Made by a program: the position numbers and the translations under genes
The notes under the pieces: model-generated
What the model was told of the DNA's origin: nothing
Database searches by the model: none
Seen by the model: the letters and a program-made list of their open reading frames with translations, nothing else
DNA from: Gordius sp. MW1
Lineage: Eukaryota; Nematomorpha; Gordioida; Gordea; Gordiidae
Assembly: GCA_964036665.1 (NCBI GenBank)
Contig: OZ038533.1
Location: 7,276,413 to 7,340,412 of the forward strand
DNA length: 64,000 nucleotides
Direction of reading: 5' to 3'
In this document: one piece after another, positions 1 through 10,489 of the stretch
Numbering within the stretch: the stretch's first letter is position 1
Layout: the number at the start of each line of letters is the position of its first letter

Positions 1-2579
1 CTTAATATTTTTGCCCTTTGAAAAGACTTGTAAGAACAATTAAGCCCCGTAGAGTGTTGGATAAAGTCTTTTGCCTCACAGACACTTTGGCGAAGGGTCG
101 AAAAAGAATTAATAGTGGAATTAATAGGACCATACAAATCATAAGTCTTTGTACATTTGGCTAAGGGCATAACTTTCGCAAAATTTTCACAATCATAGGA
201 TTTTTTTAAATTAGTCGCGTTTGTCCTACTATCAATGCAATTATCTGAAGGCACTTTAACTTGAATATTCTTATTATTTGAGTCATTTTTATTTTCTGTA
301 TTTTGCAAATTAGTGCCTTTTGTTACTAGAGCTAGACCATTTCGTAAAGTCGCACTTTTTGTAATGGCAATAAGTTCTTGATGGGGTGCTGAAAAAGACG
401 ACATCAACAACGTATCTCTTGTTCTAATTCTCTGTTCTATGTCATCTTCATCGTCTGAATTGTCGCAAAACTCATCAATTTCGTTTATTACACTTTCAAC
501 CTCGCGATGATAAAAATAATTAAAATTGGAGACGATAACTGGAACTGGGAGGGCTATAGTTAAAACTCCCGATATGGCACACAGAGAGCCCACAATTTTG
601 CCCCAAAAGCTAATTGGTCTCATGTCACCGTAGCCCACAGTGGTCATCGTAACAACAGCCCACCAAAAGGCATCGGGAATGCTTTTAAAATGTGAGTGTT
701 TAGAGTCTTGTTCCGCATAATATACCGCGCTGGAAAAAAGGATTACGCCGATAAAAAGGAAAAACATGAGAAGTCCTAACTCTCTCATACTTGCTTGGAG
801 GGTTTGCCCTAAAATCTGTAGTCCTTTTGAATGGCGAGATAGCTTAAATATTCGAAAAACACGAACGAGCCTTATGACACGGAGAATGGCTAAAGGCATT
901 GCCTGGTTGCTAGTCTTAGTTTCATTAGCAAGAACCGTGCTTAGTGTGATAAAGTAAGGGACGATAGAAACGAAATCAAAAACGTTCATTATATGTTTAA
1001 AAAAGCGCAATTTGTTGGGACACATGGAAAAACGTATTATAAATTCAAAGCTGAACCAAATGATACATATAGTCTCCGTGATAAAAAATGGTTCATCAAA
1101 TCTGGGTTTTTCGTCTTCGGTTAAATATGTTATCACAATCATGGTTTGATTTGGATTATCATTTAAATGAGTGTCATTAATCTTTCCGCCGGGCGCTACG
1201 TATATAGGCTTTTCGATTACTTTATATTTTTTGAATTCAGGCAATGTTTCAAGACAAAATATTATGATAGACACTATTATAACGACGACTGATATAATTG
1301 CTATAAATTTAGCTGCAGTTGAGCTCTCAGGGTATTCAAAGAGTAACCAAAGCTTTTTTTGTAGCTTATTCATGGGCATTGGCTGTTTGTCCTGATCTTC
1401 ACCACTATCTGATAAAAAGCCTTCTTCCTGTCGAAACTTTATAATTGCTTCCTCCCCTAAGTCATAGAATCTTATTTCTTCCGCAAACACTTCCAACGGC
1501 ACTGTAATTGGTCGTCTAAGTCTTCTACCACAACTTTGGTAATAATAAAGTATTGCATCAAAGCAAGGTCGATTACGATTGAAATAATATTCGTTTCTAA
1601 TAGGATCGAAATATTTAGAGCGTCGCATAGGGTCCCCTAAAAGAGTTTCAGGAAAACGATTTAATGTTTTGGCACACGTTTCATATCTCATTCCGCTGAG
1701 GTTTATAACAATACGTTCAGAGAGCAAAGGTTTGGAAGCGTTATACTTAGAATAAAAACCTCTGCCTTGCAAATCGTTAGGAGATTTTTGATTTAATAAG
1801 CCTTGAAATGAATTTTCACCATCATGAACTTGCGCTAGTGTAGCCATATCATCATTTAATAAGTCATCATTTTGCAACTTTAGATGAAAAGTATGTTGAC
1901 CTTTCACGTTACAATTTATAGTTTCTTGTCGAGCGCTCAATTGACTTCTACCTAAGTCTAAAACTTTATAATTATGTAACGATAAGTTAGGATCAGAATC
2001 GTTTGGATGAGTGTAGGTGATAATTGTTGGCTGTATATTAGAGACATACACATGGTTAGATCCCATATTATATAGGGATTCAGAAGTACCCTTTACCTTA
2101 CCAACGTTATTATCAAAATGACAAATTGTGGAATTTTTATCTTCAGAATTTGTTGATGCAGTCTTAGTTGATCTTGATAACTTGCTTTTTATCGCATCTA
2201 ATAAAGACCTTAACTGTCTATGAGTGCGTGAGCCTGACTTTTTTGAATTATCTAACGAATCTTCATTCTTAAGTATACCACTGGTTTCTGTCAAAGTTGA
2301 GAGTACGTGATCTGCAATATTTTGAGACTGCTTCGCAAACGATTCTTTTTTCTTAATTTTTCTAGGTTCTCCATTTTCATTTGTGCTCGACAATTTTTCC
2401 GTCGAAATACCCTTTGAACATTTTCTAAATCCAAAAACCATAGAGCCAAAGTCCGAATGCTTCCTGGACAAAATAGGTGCAGTATGCAACCGAGAATCAC
2501 GCTGGTGAAATGGTGGTTTATACTTTAAGCCACCATCATTTGGCAAACCCGATTCCAAACCGGCCATTGCGAACTCCAT
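1..2579 (-). CDS. Shaker-type (Kv1) voltage-gated potassium channel, 3' end outside window
   Basis: Pore-forming subunit of a voltage-gated K+ channel in the plasma membrane. The minus-strand frame from ATG at 2579 stays open for 859 codons without an intron and runs off the window. Residues 1-287 are a long, low-complexity N-terminus. A Kv1-type T1 tetramerisation domain follows (about 288-390, with [17 protein letters not shown]), S1 from about 408, and an S1-S2 loop with two N-glycosylation sequons (NDT, NQT). S4 (about 561) has the full Shaker arginine ladder, [18 protein letters not shown]. The selectivity filter [10 protein letters not shown] is at about residue 642, and S6 carries the PVPVIVSNF hinge. 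A C-tail of more than 180 residues continues past position 1. The start [14 protein letters not shown] resembles the inactivation-ball N-termini of Kv1.4/Shaker, which supports this ATG and fast N-type inactivation. The residue after GYGDM is Arg. The Kv1 family assignment is secure; the gating properties are inferred. Confidence 0.95.
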   Translation of the reverse strand, partial: MEFAMAGLESGLPNDGGLKYKPPFHQRDSRLHTAPILSRKHSDFGSMVFGFRKCSKGISTEKLSSTNENGEPRKIKKKESFAKQSQNIADHVLSTLTETSGILKNEDSLDNSKKSGSRTHRQLRSLLDAIKSKLSRSTKTASTNSEDKNSTICHFDNNVGKVKGTSESLYNMGSNHVYVSNIQPTIITYTHPNDSDPNLSLHNYKVLDLGRSQLSARQETINCNVKGQHTFHLKLQNDDLLNDDMATLAQVHDGENSFQGLLNQKSPNDLQGRGFYSKYNASKPLLSERIVINLSGMRYETCAKTLNRFPETLLGDPMRRSKYFDPIRNEYYFNRNRPCFDAILYYYQSCGRRLRRPITVPLEVFAEEIRFYDLGEEAIIKFRQEEGFLSDSGEDQDKQPMPMNKLQKKLWLLFEYPESSTAAKFIAIISVVVIIVSIIIFCLETLPEFKKYKVIEKPIYVAPGGKINDTHLNDNPNQTMIVITYLTEDEKPRFDEPFFITETICIIWFSFEFIIRFSMCPNKLRFFKHIMNVFDFVSIVPYFITLSTVLANETKTSNQAMPLAILRVIRLVRVFRIFKLSRHSKGLQILGQTLQASMRELGLLMFFLFIGVILFSSAVYYAEQDSKHSHFKSIPDAFWWAVVTMTTVGYGDMRPISFWGKIVGSLCAISGVLTIALPVPVIVSNFNYFYHREVESVINEIDEFCDNSDDEDDIEQRIRTRDTLLMSSFSAPHQELIAITKSATLRNGLALVTKGTNLQNTENKNDSNNKNIQVKVPSDNCIDSRTNATNLKKSYDCENFAKVMPLAKCTKTYDLYGPINSTINSFSTLRQSVCEAKDFIQHSTGLNCSYKSFQRAKIL

Positions 2580-3266
2580 TGTAAATAGTCCAAACCTTTT
2601 AAGGATAATAGAAGGCTATAAATTTTAATTTACCATAAATAATTATCTTATATCAGATATGTATACTTTAAAAATTTTAAAAATTAATATCTTATCTTGC
2701 TTAGGATATATGGAGAAGTCTTGGTTATGATATAAAAATGCTGTCATAAAAATCTGAGTCCTTGTTTTGTGCATGTTAAAACTAGTGAATAAACTGTTTT
2801 CAAATATCTGCGAATTCATTTTACGTGTTTGAAACGATAGATTAACGTTTAATAAATAATAATGAATTTAAATCAAATTTTGGTTATGATATAAAAGTAA
2901 CAAGTTACATGAATGCCTTTTGCCCTTAAAACCTCTTGAAAGATGTACGCTCTAAAATAATTGCATATATATGCCAGTGGCCTAGCTAAGGGAGGCCGAG
3001 GGGAAAGCCTCAAAATACCAATTTTATAGTATCTTTAGCCTCTCCTAGCACTCGCATGGTACCATGGACAAAATGTTTTAACATATTTTTATTATAGATC
3101 TTTTTATAGTGTCGACTTCTTGATATTTTCTCTAGCTAGATAAATAGTTTTTAAAATAATGTGAATTATATAAGTCGTTGGAAAGGTAAGTAGTGTAAAA
3201 ACGGCTGGCTGATTTTTCCCAGCGTGTTGCCAAGCTTGGTAATTGGTGTATAAATTACGCCTAACT
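2580..3266. other. AT-rich 5' flank of the potassium channel gene
   Basis: No coding potential is seen. This must hold the channel's promoter and 5' UTR, but no element can be assigned by eye. At about 2971 a short stretch, CAGTGGCCTAGCTAAGG, looks like one end of a hAT-type element; no partner end was found. Confidence 0.5.
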
Positions 3267-3472
3267 CTTTTAGTGTTAAGTGAATCTTTTTGGTTGGCCC
3301 TTGGCGTTTGGCGCTTTTGTAAAAAATACCCAAAGGGTGATTGGGTGAAATTTTTTAATCGACCTTTGGCGTTTTTTGGGTGAATTATTTTGAATAATTC
3401 ACCCAACATCCTTTGGGTGTTTTTTACAAAAGCGCCAAGGACGAACCAAAAAAATTCACCCAACACTAAAAG
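3267..3472. mobile_element. 206-bp fold-back (MITE-like) element
   Basis: The two ends are inverted copies of each other (CTTTTAGTGTTRRGTGAAT), and the similarity continues through GGCGCTTTTGTAAAAAA and CCCAAAGG motifs, so most of the unit can fold on itself. A perfect 14-bp hairpin with a TTG loop lies at 3376-3406. The 142-codon minus-strand frame over it is a by-product of the palindrome. Superfamily unknown; no clear target duplication was seen. Confidence 0.6.
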
Positions 3473-3692
3473 GGATTGGGGGGAAGAACGGTAACACTTG
3501 CAGGCGACAACCCTTGGTTTTTTACAACACAAAGATTAATTTAACTTTACTAGATGCTGAAATTATGATATACAAAGCTTCGTATACTACCATAAAAACC
3601 GACAATGTTATATCAAAAAAGGATATGAGTGAAGTAAATTTTTTACTATCTTAAGGGTGTTCCTAATTTTAAATTATATATGTAGTCTTATC

Positions 3693-5020
3693 ATGGGCGT
3701 AGCTAGGATTTGGATTAAAGGGGGGGGGGGGGCAAAACAAATTTTGTGTTATTTTTTTGCTCTCCGATGAATGCACTGGCCTAAACTAGAGACCTGCAGG
3801 GGTGGCTTGAGGCCCTGCCCGTCAATTTCTGGGCCGGTGCCCGGGCCTTTAAAATCATAGGCGTTGAAATTTGGACATTTCTTTAATATGCCCTTCCCGC
3901 CATAATTCAGCAGCAAGTAGTCTTTAGATAAAAATCATTAATTATGTTAAACATTTATTCTTTTGGCGCTTTTTTGAATACCTTCATTTTTGTACTAAAT
4001 ATATAAAACCTAGTTCTTATAACTAAAACGATCAAAAGGAAATAAATATGGATTAGGTTGGTAAAACTAAGCCAGTCTTATCATTAGTGTTTTAACCAAG
4101 ATGGAGTAGCCGTATTCATAAATATTAATAATAAATTGAAAGGTGTACTTAAAGGCTCGACATTTATTTTAAAAGAGAATTGGATTAACAAAATGTTCAG
4201 ACTTCTTTAATCACCATTTCAAATGTTTATAGAATTGCCAGTGATGGGTAGAAGGCAGATTTAAATCCGATTTTGCATTTGGTGATTTTAAATTATTATA
4301 AATCCGAACAACATATAATAATTTATATCACTAAAATTAAGAAACTCGAAAGCCTCGCTTCTAGACGTTTAGAATTTTTACGGTCTAAGTTTCTTTGAGA
4401 TATTCTACATAAAATATCATATTTCCTATGCCTCCAATTTAAATAGAAAAATTGGCAAAATTTAAATTTTAATTATTGAAGATGAAGTTTATATATGACA
4501 AATCGGTGATATTGCCAACGATTTTTTAACTGAAAATAAATACGTAATATTTTATTAGTTCATTAATAATTTTTTTTGAAAAAATAAAATAAAAAGTATA
4601 TCATAATGAAGCTATCATTCCAGAATATTCGGCAAAAGATTATAGTCTATTTTTCCTACTTTCTATGGACACTCAGTAAATACAACTATTTTCGTCTTTA
4701 TATTACTCATATTAAATTATTGTATTAAACAATATCGTCTAAAAACATGGCTTAGATGATTTGTAAATAAAATTTCTGATGCCCATATAAATTCAAATTT
4801 AGTGGTAGGAAATGGATGGGTGATAATACACACGTAACAAGTAATCTCATTAACATTCAATTTCAATAAAATAATTTAAATTTCCGTGTGCGCTAATAAG
4901 TGTCTATATTATTAAAGTTAAGTTAAATTAGGGGGAGGGGGATGGACAAAACGTATTTTTAAATTTTAAGGCTATTTGTATTAATTTTTTTCATGCCTTC
5001 CCCCCTTTGGCTACGCCCAT
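3693..5020. mobile_element. Non-autonomous DNA transposon, ATGGGCGTAGCC family, with 10-bp target duplication
   Basis: Begins ATGGGCGTAGCTAGG followed by a G run and ends CCCCCCTTTGGCTACGCCCAT, an inverted-repeat pair. The flanks are TAGTCTTATC (3683-3692) and TAGTCTTATT (5021-5030), a 10-bp duplication with one mismatch. The interior is AT-rich and non-coding. A 9-11 bp duplication suggests the Mutator-like superfamily (inference). One end of another element, TAGAGACCTGCAGGGG plus G/C-rich text, sits inside at 3787-3860. Confidence 0.75.
3787..3860 (+). mobile_element. Terminal fragment of hAT-type TAGAGACCTGCA family
   Basis: TAGAGACCTGCAGGGG followed by CCCTGCCCG and GGGCCGGTGCCCGGGCC matches the left end of the element at 7813. 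Only one end is recognisable, so it is a truncated or decayed copy inside the 3693-5020 element. Confidence 0.5.
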
Positions 5021-5029
5021 TAGTCTTAT

Positions 5030-7643
5030 TACGTCTATAGGTTCAATATGTTTAACTAAATGACATTTAATCATATCTTATCTACATAATAAGGTCGAAT
5101 CGGCCACCTTCACTAGCAATAATAAGCTTAGAATATATTTATTAAAAAAATAAGGACTTAATGAAACTGAGAAAAAAAAACTAATAAATTAATAATATTA
5201 GATCGCACATTGTAGTTTAATACTTTACATATATATTTTAAACATATTTTCAAATTATGCAGTTAAAGCGGAGTAATTTAATTTAAAACTCAATTTTGAA
5301 CTATCTATATTTTATGCGCTTTGCTATATTTCATAAGAATGGTAGTGCTCTGTGAAAATGGCCATAATCTTGTATATTGTGCCTTGCAAATAAATTAGGT
5401 AAAGTTCTGACAAAAATTATACTTGAAAACATTTTAACGATTACAATCAGTTAAGAAAGGGGTAATGCGATCTAAATAAGGAATCTTAGTCCTGAGCACT
5501 ATATTGTTATAGTAACGCCTAATTTTAATATCACGGTAAAATATTATAAATATATCTCAAAAAATAGTCACGTTTTAGTTTTCATGTTTTTTGTTATAAA
5601 TTTAAAAATTGTAGCAGAAGCAACTTTTGGGAACAAAATGATTTAGTGTGAATTTTAAAAATCATCTTATATCGCCCTCTTAAAATTTTTATCGCTCCCA
5701 GGGGGCCATATCGTCAGATTTGGGAAGCTTTTCTTTAATGCATCCCATTGTGTTCACTATCTCTAAAGTTCCTCAAATAAATAGTTCCAAGATAATATTA
5801 AAATTAAAAAATTTAAATTAATAAATAGATGCGAAGATAAAATAGAACGATGATAAGTTAAATTTTGATTTATAAAAAATTATGTGCACATACGATCAAA
5901 CTTGCTTTTTACCGCAAAACTTACTAAATGCTATGAAAATTAGCATACTTCTATAAAATTCATAAAAAATAAGCTAAAGTAAAAATGTTTGCCACTTTAA
6001 TTCCATAAGTCTATAAAGTATTATAATAAACACTTCATAAAATATAATCGTTATCGCAATTAATATTATATATAGATGCGGCGGCAACAACTTACCTTTA
6101 AAACTATTGATATTTGAATATGCTTTCCTTCATAAAGATTGATATATCAATATGCCTTCCTTCATAGATTAAAGTGGTTAAAAGTCTAGAGCAGTAGATT
6201 AAAGCCAAAAAGATGTGTCAAAAAACAACGATACATAGTAATTTTGCTTGCGTGTCACAAATTAAATATCTTTTGCCTTCAACAGCCTAAGGATGTATTA
6301 GTTTTCTTAGCAGAACTTATTACCATAGAGTTTGCCTAGTACCACTAATAATAATTAAACAACGCTAAAGATGTAATTAATATATCTCAATAAGTAATAT
6401 TTATTATTTAAAATAGAAATGATCAAATAATATTAATATGATAGCAATAAAATAACATTTAAAGAATTTACCTTAATAGTAAAGTAATATGTTCTTATGG
6501 TCCACCTAAGTATTTGTGAAGGAGCACAAATTGTTATGATGATAAATAATGCTCTCAGGTTCAATGTATTACTGCAAACGAATTAACAGCTATTTAAAAA
6601 AGTTTATTAATCATAATCGTGTCATTTATCTTTATTTTCAATCTCATTTTCTATTACATAGTTTGGTAATTGATTCACTTAATCTATAATTTTGTCAAAT
6701 ATTTTTGAATCGTCCATAATTGTTATAGGGTAAATGATAATTTTTGATCGTTATCTGTGATTCCCAAAGCAACATGGCCCATAATAGAATGGGCAAGGAG
6801 CATATATATGAAAAACGTTGAACCCAAAATGACCAATTTTGTTGCTTGGTGCAAAATATTTTTATGGTTGAATTATTAATATCTATTAGCCTATGTAAAT
6901 ATATAAGTTGAAATACTCATAGATTTTGAATGATTATTCGTAAAAAACATTAATTTTTTAATAAATCAATTTTAAATGGTGATTGAAGCCTTTGATGCAA
7001 ATTATATCATAGATAATATATGCCCGTCAATCAAATTAGATCTATTTAACAACAGCTAAAATAATTTAGCCACAGATTTTGGACAAAGATATAGAAATTA
7101 TCTGTGATATGCCTAGTTGTGTTTTAAGCTCTTGTTAATAAATTAATAAACAAATTAACGTAGCTAATAATATCATGTCATATGCTTTTATAATGAAGAA
7201 GAAAATGAAGGTGTATGTCTTTTAATTGCTATATTCATGGGATGCATTGAACCACAACATGTAATCTCGTAGTTTAACCTTAAATTTAAATTGCTCAATT
7301 GAGCTTAGGATTTTGCAATGTAATAAAAGAAAAAAATTATTCGAAATATGATATAGATATTTAATATTTTACATAAAAGAGGATATGAAAATGAAGTTCT
7401 GAGGTAGTGGTCAAAAAATTAATTTTTTTCGAGGATCAAAAATTAAAATCAAGACCCAGAACTATTATCTGAAAGTTTAACGACACATAGATTACGAAAA
7501 TTTAAGATATTTAAATGTAAAATGATAAATATTGCTAAATTTCTTAAAATAATATGCAATGATCTTTAATGCCCCTTCAAATGATAATTTTTTAATAAGC
7601 AATTTAGATTATGTTGTGCTACTTTCCTCATGGGTGTGCTATA
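5030..7643. other. AT-rich intergenic DNA without recognisable genes
   Basis: Both strands are rich in stop codons and no domain, RNA gene or transposon end could be recognised. It separates transposon clusters and is probably decayed repeat or unique non-coding sequence. Confidence 0.5.
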
Positions 7644-7790
7644 TAGGGACCTGCACGGGTGACCCGTAACCCGACCCGAGGTTCAGGTTGAAAATTTTGA
7701 AATGAGGTCGAGTTAGGGTTGAAATTATAAAATGCTTTTGAGTCGTGTCGGGTTGGATTTAATGTGTAGGGTTAAGGGTTATGAATCTTA
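7644..7790 (+). mobile_element. Fragment of a TAGAG/TAGGG ACCTGCACGGG family end
   Basis: TAGGGACCTGCACGGGT followed by alternating CCCGACCC/GGGTTGG text resembles the left end of the hAT-type family at 7813 but is diverged, and no right end is visible nearby. Confidence 0.45.
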
Positions 7791-8451
7791 CATTGCAAAA
7801 TAGACTGGACATTAGAGACCTGCAACGGGCCTATGTAAGTCAGTCGGCCCGCCCATCCCGGCCCGGGCCCGTCAGAATATTAAATTAAAAGCCCGGGCCC
7901 GGTCCGCTAATTTTATCTAAAGCCCGGCCCGGGCCCGTAAAATTTTTTTACTTTAATTTATTTTTGTTTAATTTTTTCACCGATATAATAAACAATAGGT
8001 ATGTGTTAAAAACGTTAATAAAAATATGTAAAAATAATAAATTAATAATTCCTGAACGAGATCTTCTATCTTTTAAGAGGCGACATACATGAAAATAACT
8101 ATTACAAGTGGCACTTCCGGGTACATAAAACTATATATAAGCCAAAAGACTTTTAAGACTCTTATTCAAGGTTATAATGTTTTTAATAAAGTTATTTGGA
8201 TTCTTTGCCATTCCGCCATTTTAAATTTTTCGGTAAACAATGATATTTTACAAAAGTAACTTGAAGAAATAAATTTTAATGTTTTAAGTTTGTTAATGGG
8301 TATATATATAAATAATCTTACATAATATTAAATTAATTCACTCAATATTGCTGGAGGGTATAAATTGGGAGGTAAGGATGGACAGCTACCCCCCTCAAAT
8401 CCAGAAATTCTTGATCTAAAAAATATTTTTTGCCCAACCTAAAATGCCCCC

Positions 8452-8609
8452 ATGGGCGTAGCCAGCCCCCCCCCCCCCCCCCCCTAAATTATAAACAAAA
8501 ATTTCAATGCAAAAACTTTAAAAAATTAAAAAAAAAAATATGTTTTGCCTCCCTCTCATTAAACTTTTACACGTTCCCCCCCCCTAATCCAAAACCTGGC
8601 TACGCCCAT
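8452..8609. mobile_element. 158-bp ATGGGCGTAGCC-family MITE with perfect 10-bp duplication
   Basis: ATGGGCGTAGCCAG followed by a long C run at the left, and CCTGGCTACGCCCAT at the right. The 10 bases AAATGCCCCC are repeated exactly on both sides (8442-8451 and 8610-8619). Being nested in the hAT-type element, it is the younger of the two. Confidence 0.8.
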
Positions 8610-8819
8610 AAATGCCCCCGCTAAATTTAAATTGGCTACGCCTATGGGATTACGTTATAAATATCTTTAACATTTAGCGGGTTGAAATATTGATGAATTA
8701 ATGAACTAAGATGGAAATAAAATTTAACTTTCCTTGCTAATTATATATGTATTTAAATTAATTATTTTTTTTTATATATATATATAGATATCTTTATTAT
8801 ATGGTATACAAAAAATTAC

Positions 8820-9971
8820 ATACACGACTAAAAAAAATATAAAAACGCGCTATAGTTAAACGGATGACATTGATCCGTGTATGGAAATCGTGTTGGATTT
8901 AACGATTTCCATTGTGATCTTTTGCCTGATAAAAAAGTACTCTTTCTAATCTAAAGAGACGCTGGAGATCGCTTTACCAATTTGTTTCAGGAGAGCCAGA
9001 GCTTCAACGCAATTTCCCATTGTGGTTGCCACTAAGAGAATGTATATTGTGTCCGTGAGGGAAAAATATTTTACTGTCTTCCTATTCTCTGCACTGACTA
9101 TAAGTTAGGGAGAGGAGTTGGATGGGGCAAATATGTCGACCGTGGGAAGTCCCAAGTGAGATTCAGTCCACGGGACCATGGGATGAGTGTGAACTTGTCT
9201 GGTCTTTTCCCATCTGTGGTGCTAAGGCCAACGGGCTACAAGGTGTTTGGGTAGCCAGCCTTCCTAAGGTACTGGCCGATGATTTTGTTAATCGCCGTGT
9301 GCCTGGGGTTGCGGCCTTTGCTGTATTTGCAATGGAGGGGATGATGACCATTGAGTTGGACCGGCTGTTTGCAGAGATCGCATAAGAAAGGGGATACTAT
9401 GTCGCGGCCGAGACGGAGGCCTATGGCTATGCGTAACTCCTCCCCAGACATATGAAGTCCCAAATAACTGGTCGGGATAGCTTCGAGCCATGCGTAACCG
9501 CTCTTGGAAGAGGCCCAATTGAAAAGGAGTTTTCCCGTAGAAGTTCGTTAGAAGAAAGAAAAGCTACGGAACGTGCTATTAGGGGAAGATCCCATTCCTT
9601 TTTGGTCACACCGAGTGGTCGTTGGGCTGACTCGAGCTTGTCCGCGTCCCACCTGTGGAGAGCCTCCTGGAGGTGCTGGTCTGGGAGGGATGTCATGGCA
9701 GAGATAAGGGGGTAGGTACTTATGCGCGAAGATATAAAACCCGCCAATGCTATCTGTTGCGGAGATCGAATACCAATTCCCTTACTCTTAGAAGGGAGGG
9801 ATGCCTGGAGCCATGGACTGGAGTAAATTTTATATTTAAGCAGGTTTCAAAAAGAGTCTGAATGTTTCGTTCGATTAAATTTAATTGCTCTGGGGAGCCA
9901 AAGATACGTGAAGCATGCAAGGCGTGATTTATTTTCGGAATTAGCAGAAAAATTTTAGCCAAAAAATGCAT
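8820..9971 (-). pseudogene. LINE (non-LTR retrotransposon) 3' fragment: end of reverse transcriptase ORF
   Basis: Minus-strand pieces in shifting frames give the C-terminal part of a LINE polyprotein: KINHALHASRIF, then LAGFISSRISTYPLI at about 9720, then a Cys/His block (LCDLCKQ, GHHPLHCKYSKGRNPRH) near 9300-9450, then DGKRPDKFTLIPWSRG, and finally an ALLKQIGKAISSVS-like end near 8950. The same order is seen in the LINE at 61.85-64 kb. Frameshifts and stops show it is dead. Its G+C content is clearly above the surroundings. The 5' part with the catalytic motif is absent, as is usual for 5'-truncated LINE copies. Confidence 0.75.
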
Positions 9972-10489
9972 GGTGTGGAGTTAGTTACTGCAGGGTATGT
10001 TTCAGCCTCTATTAAAGTTAAAAATTTGGCAAACACCTTCTTTTATACTAAATCTAATTGATTTTGTAACGGGCTTTTAACGGTCCTTAAATATATCTAG
10101 GCCCGGCCCGATCCCGTTGAGTCATATATCGGCCCGTCCAGGCCTGGCCCGTTGTTTTATTTTTAAGCAGAAGCCCGTCCAAGCCCGGCCCGTGCAGGTC
10201 TCTACTCGACATATCCTTTAAATTATTGTTTTTATGTATAATATTGCAAATTAATATCGAAATGTATAATTGAAGATCATTCATTCAGTTAATTAATTTC
10301 CTTTTGTTTATTTAAATTTGATTGTTTTAATTTGGAGGCCAATTAGAATTTAACCCGGGAAAATAGTTAATTTGTAAAACTTTATATTTCATATTATTGC
10401 AACCCTTTATTGTAGATACTATCAGATTCATCATCTCAATATAATAAAATAATTCAAATAAATTTAGTAATCAGAATTTGGGACAACAA

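Larger units (their letters stand above)
7813..10204. mobile_element. hAT-type non-autonomous element with later nested insertions
   Basis: Left end TAGAGACCTGCAACGGGCC and right end GGCCCGTGCAGGTCTCTA are terminal inverted repeats, followed inward on both sides by G/C-rich GCCCGGGCCC text. Flanks CTGGACAT (7805-7812) and CTCGACAT (10205-10212) match at 7 of 8 bases, the 8-bp duplication expected of hAT elements. TAGAG also fits the hAT terminal consensus. Inside are a 158-bp ATGGGCGTAGCC element and a roughly 1.15-kb LINE fragment, so the original element was about 1 kb with no transposase of its own. Confidence 0.75.

Noticed and set aside
3104-3532. 142-codon minus-strand open frame
   Set aside because: It spans a palindromic fold-back element and gives mirrored peptide text; no protein features.
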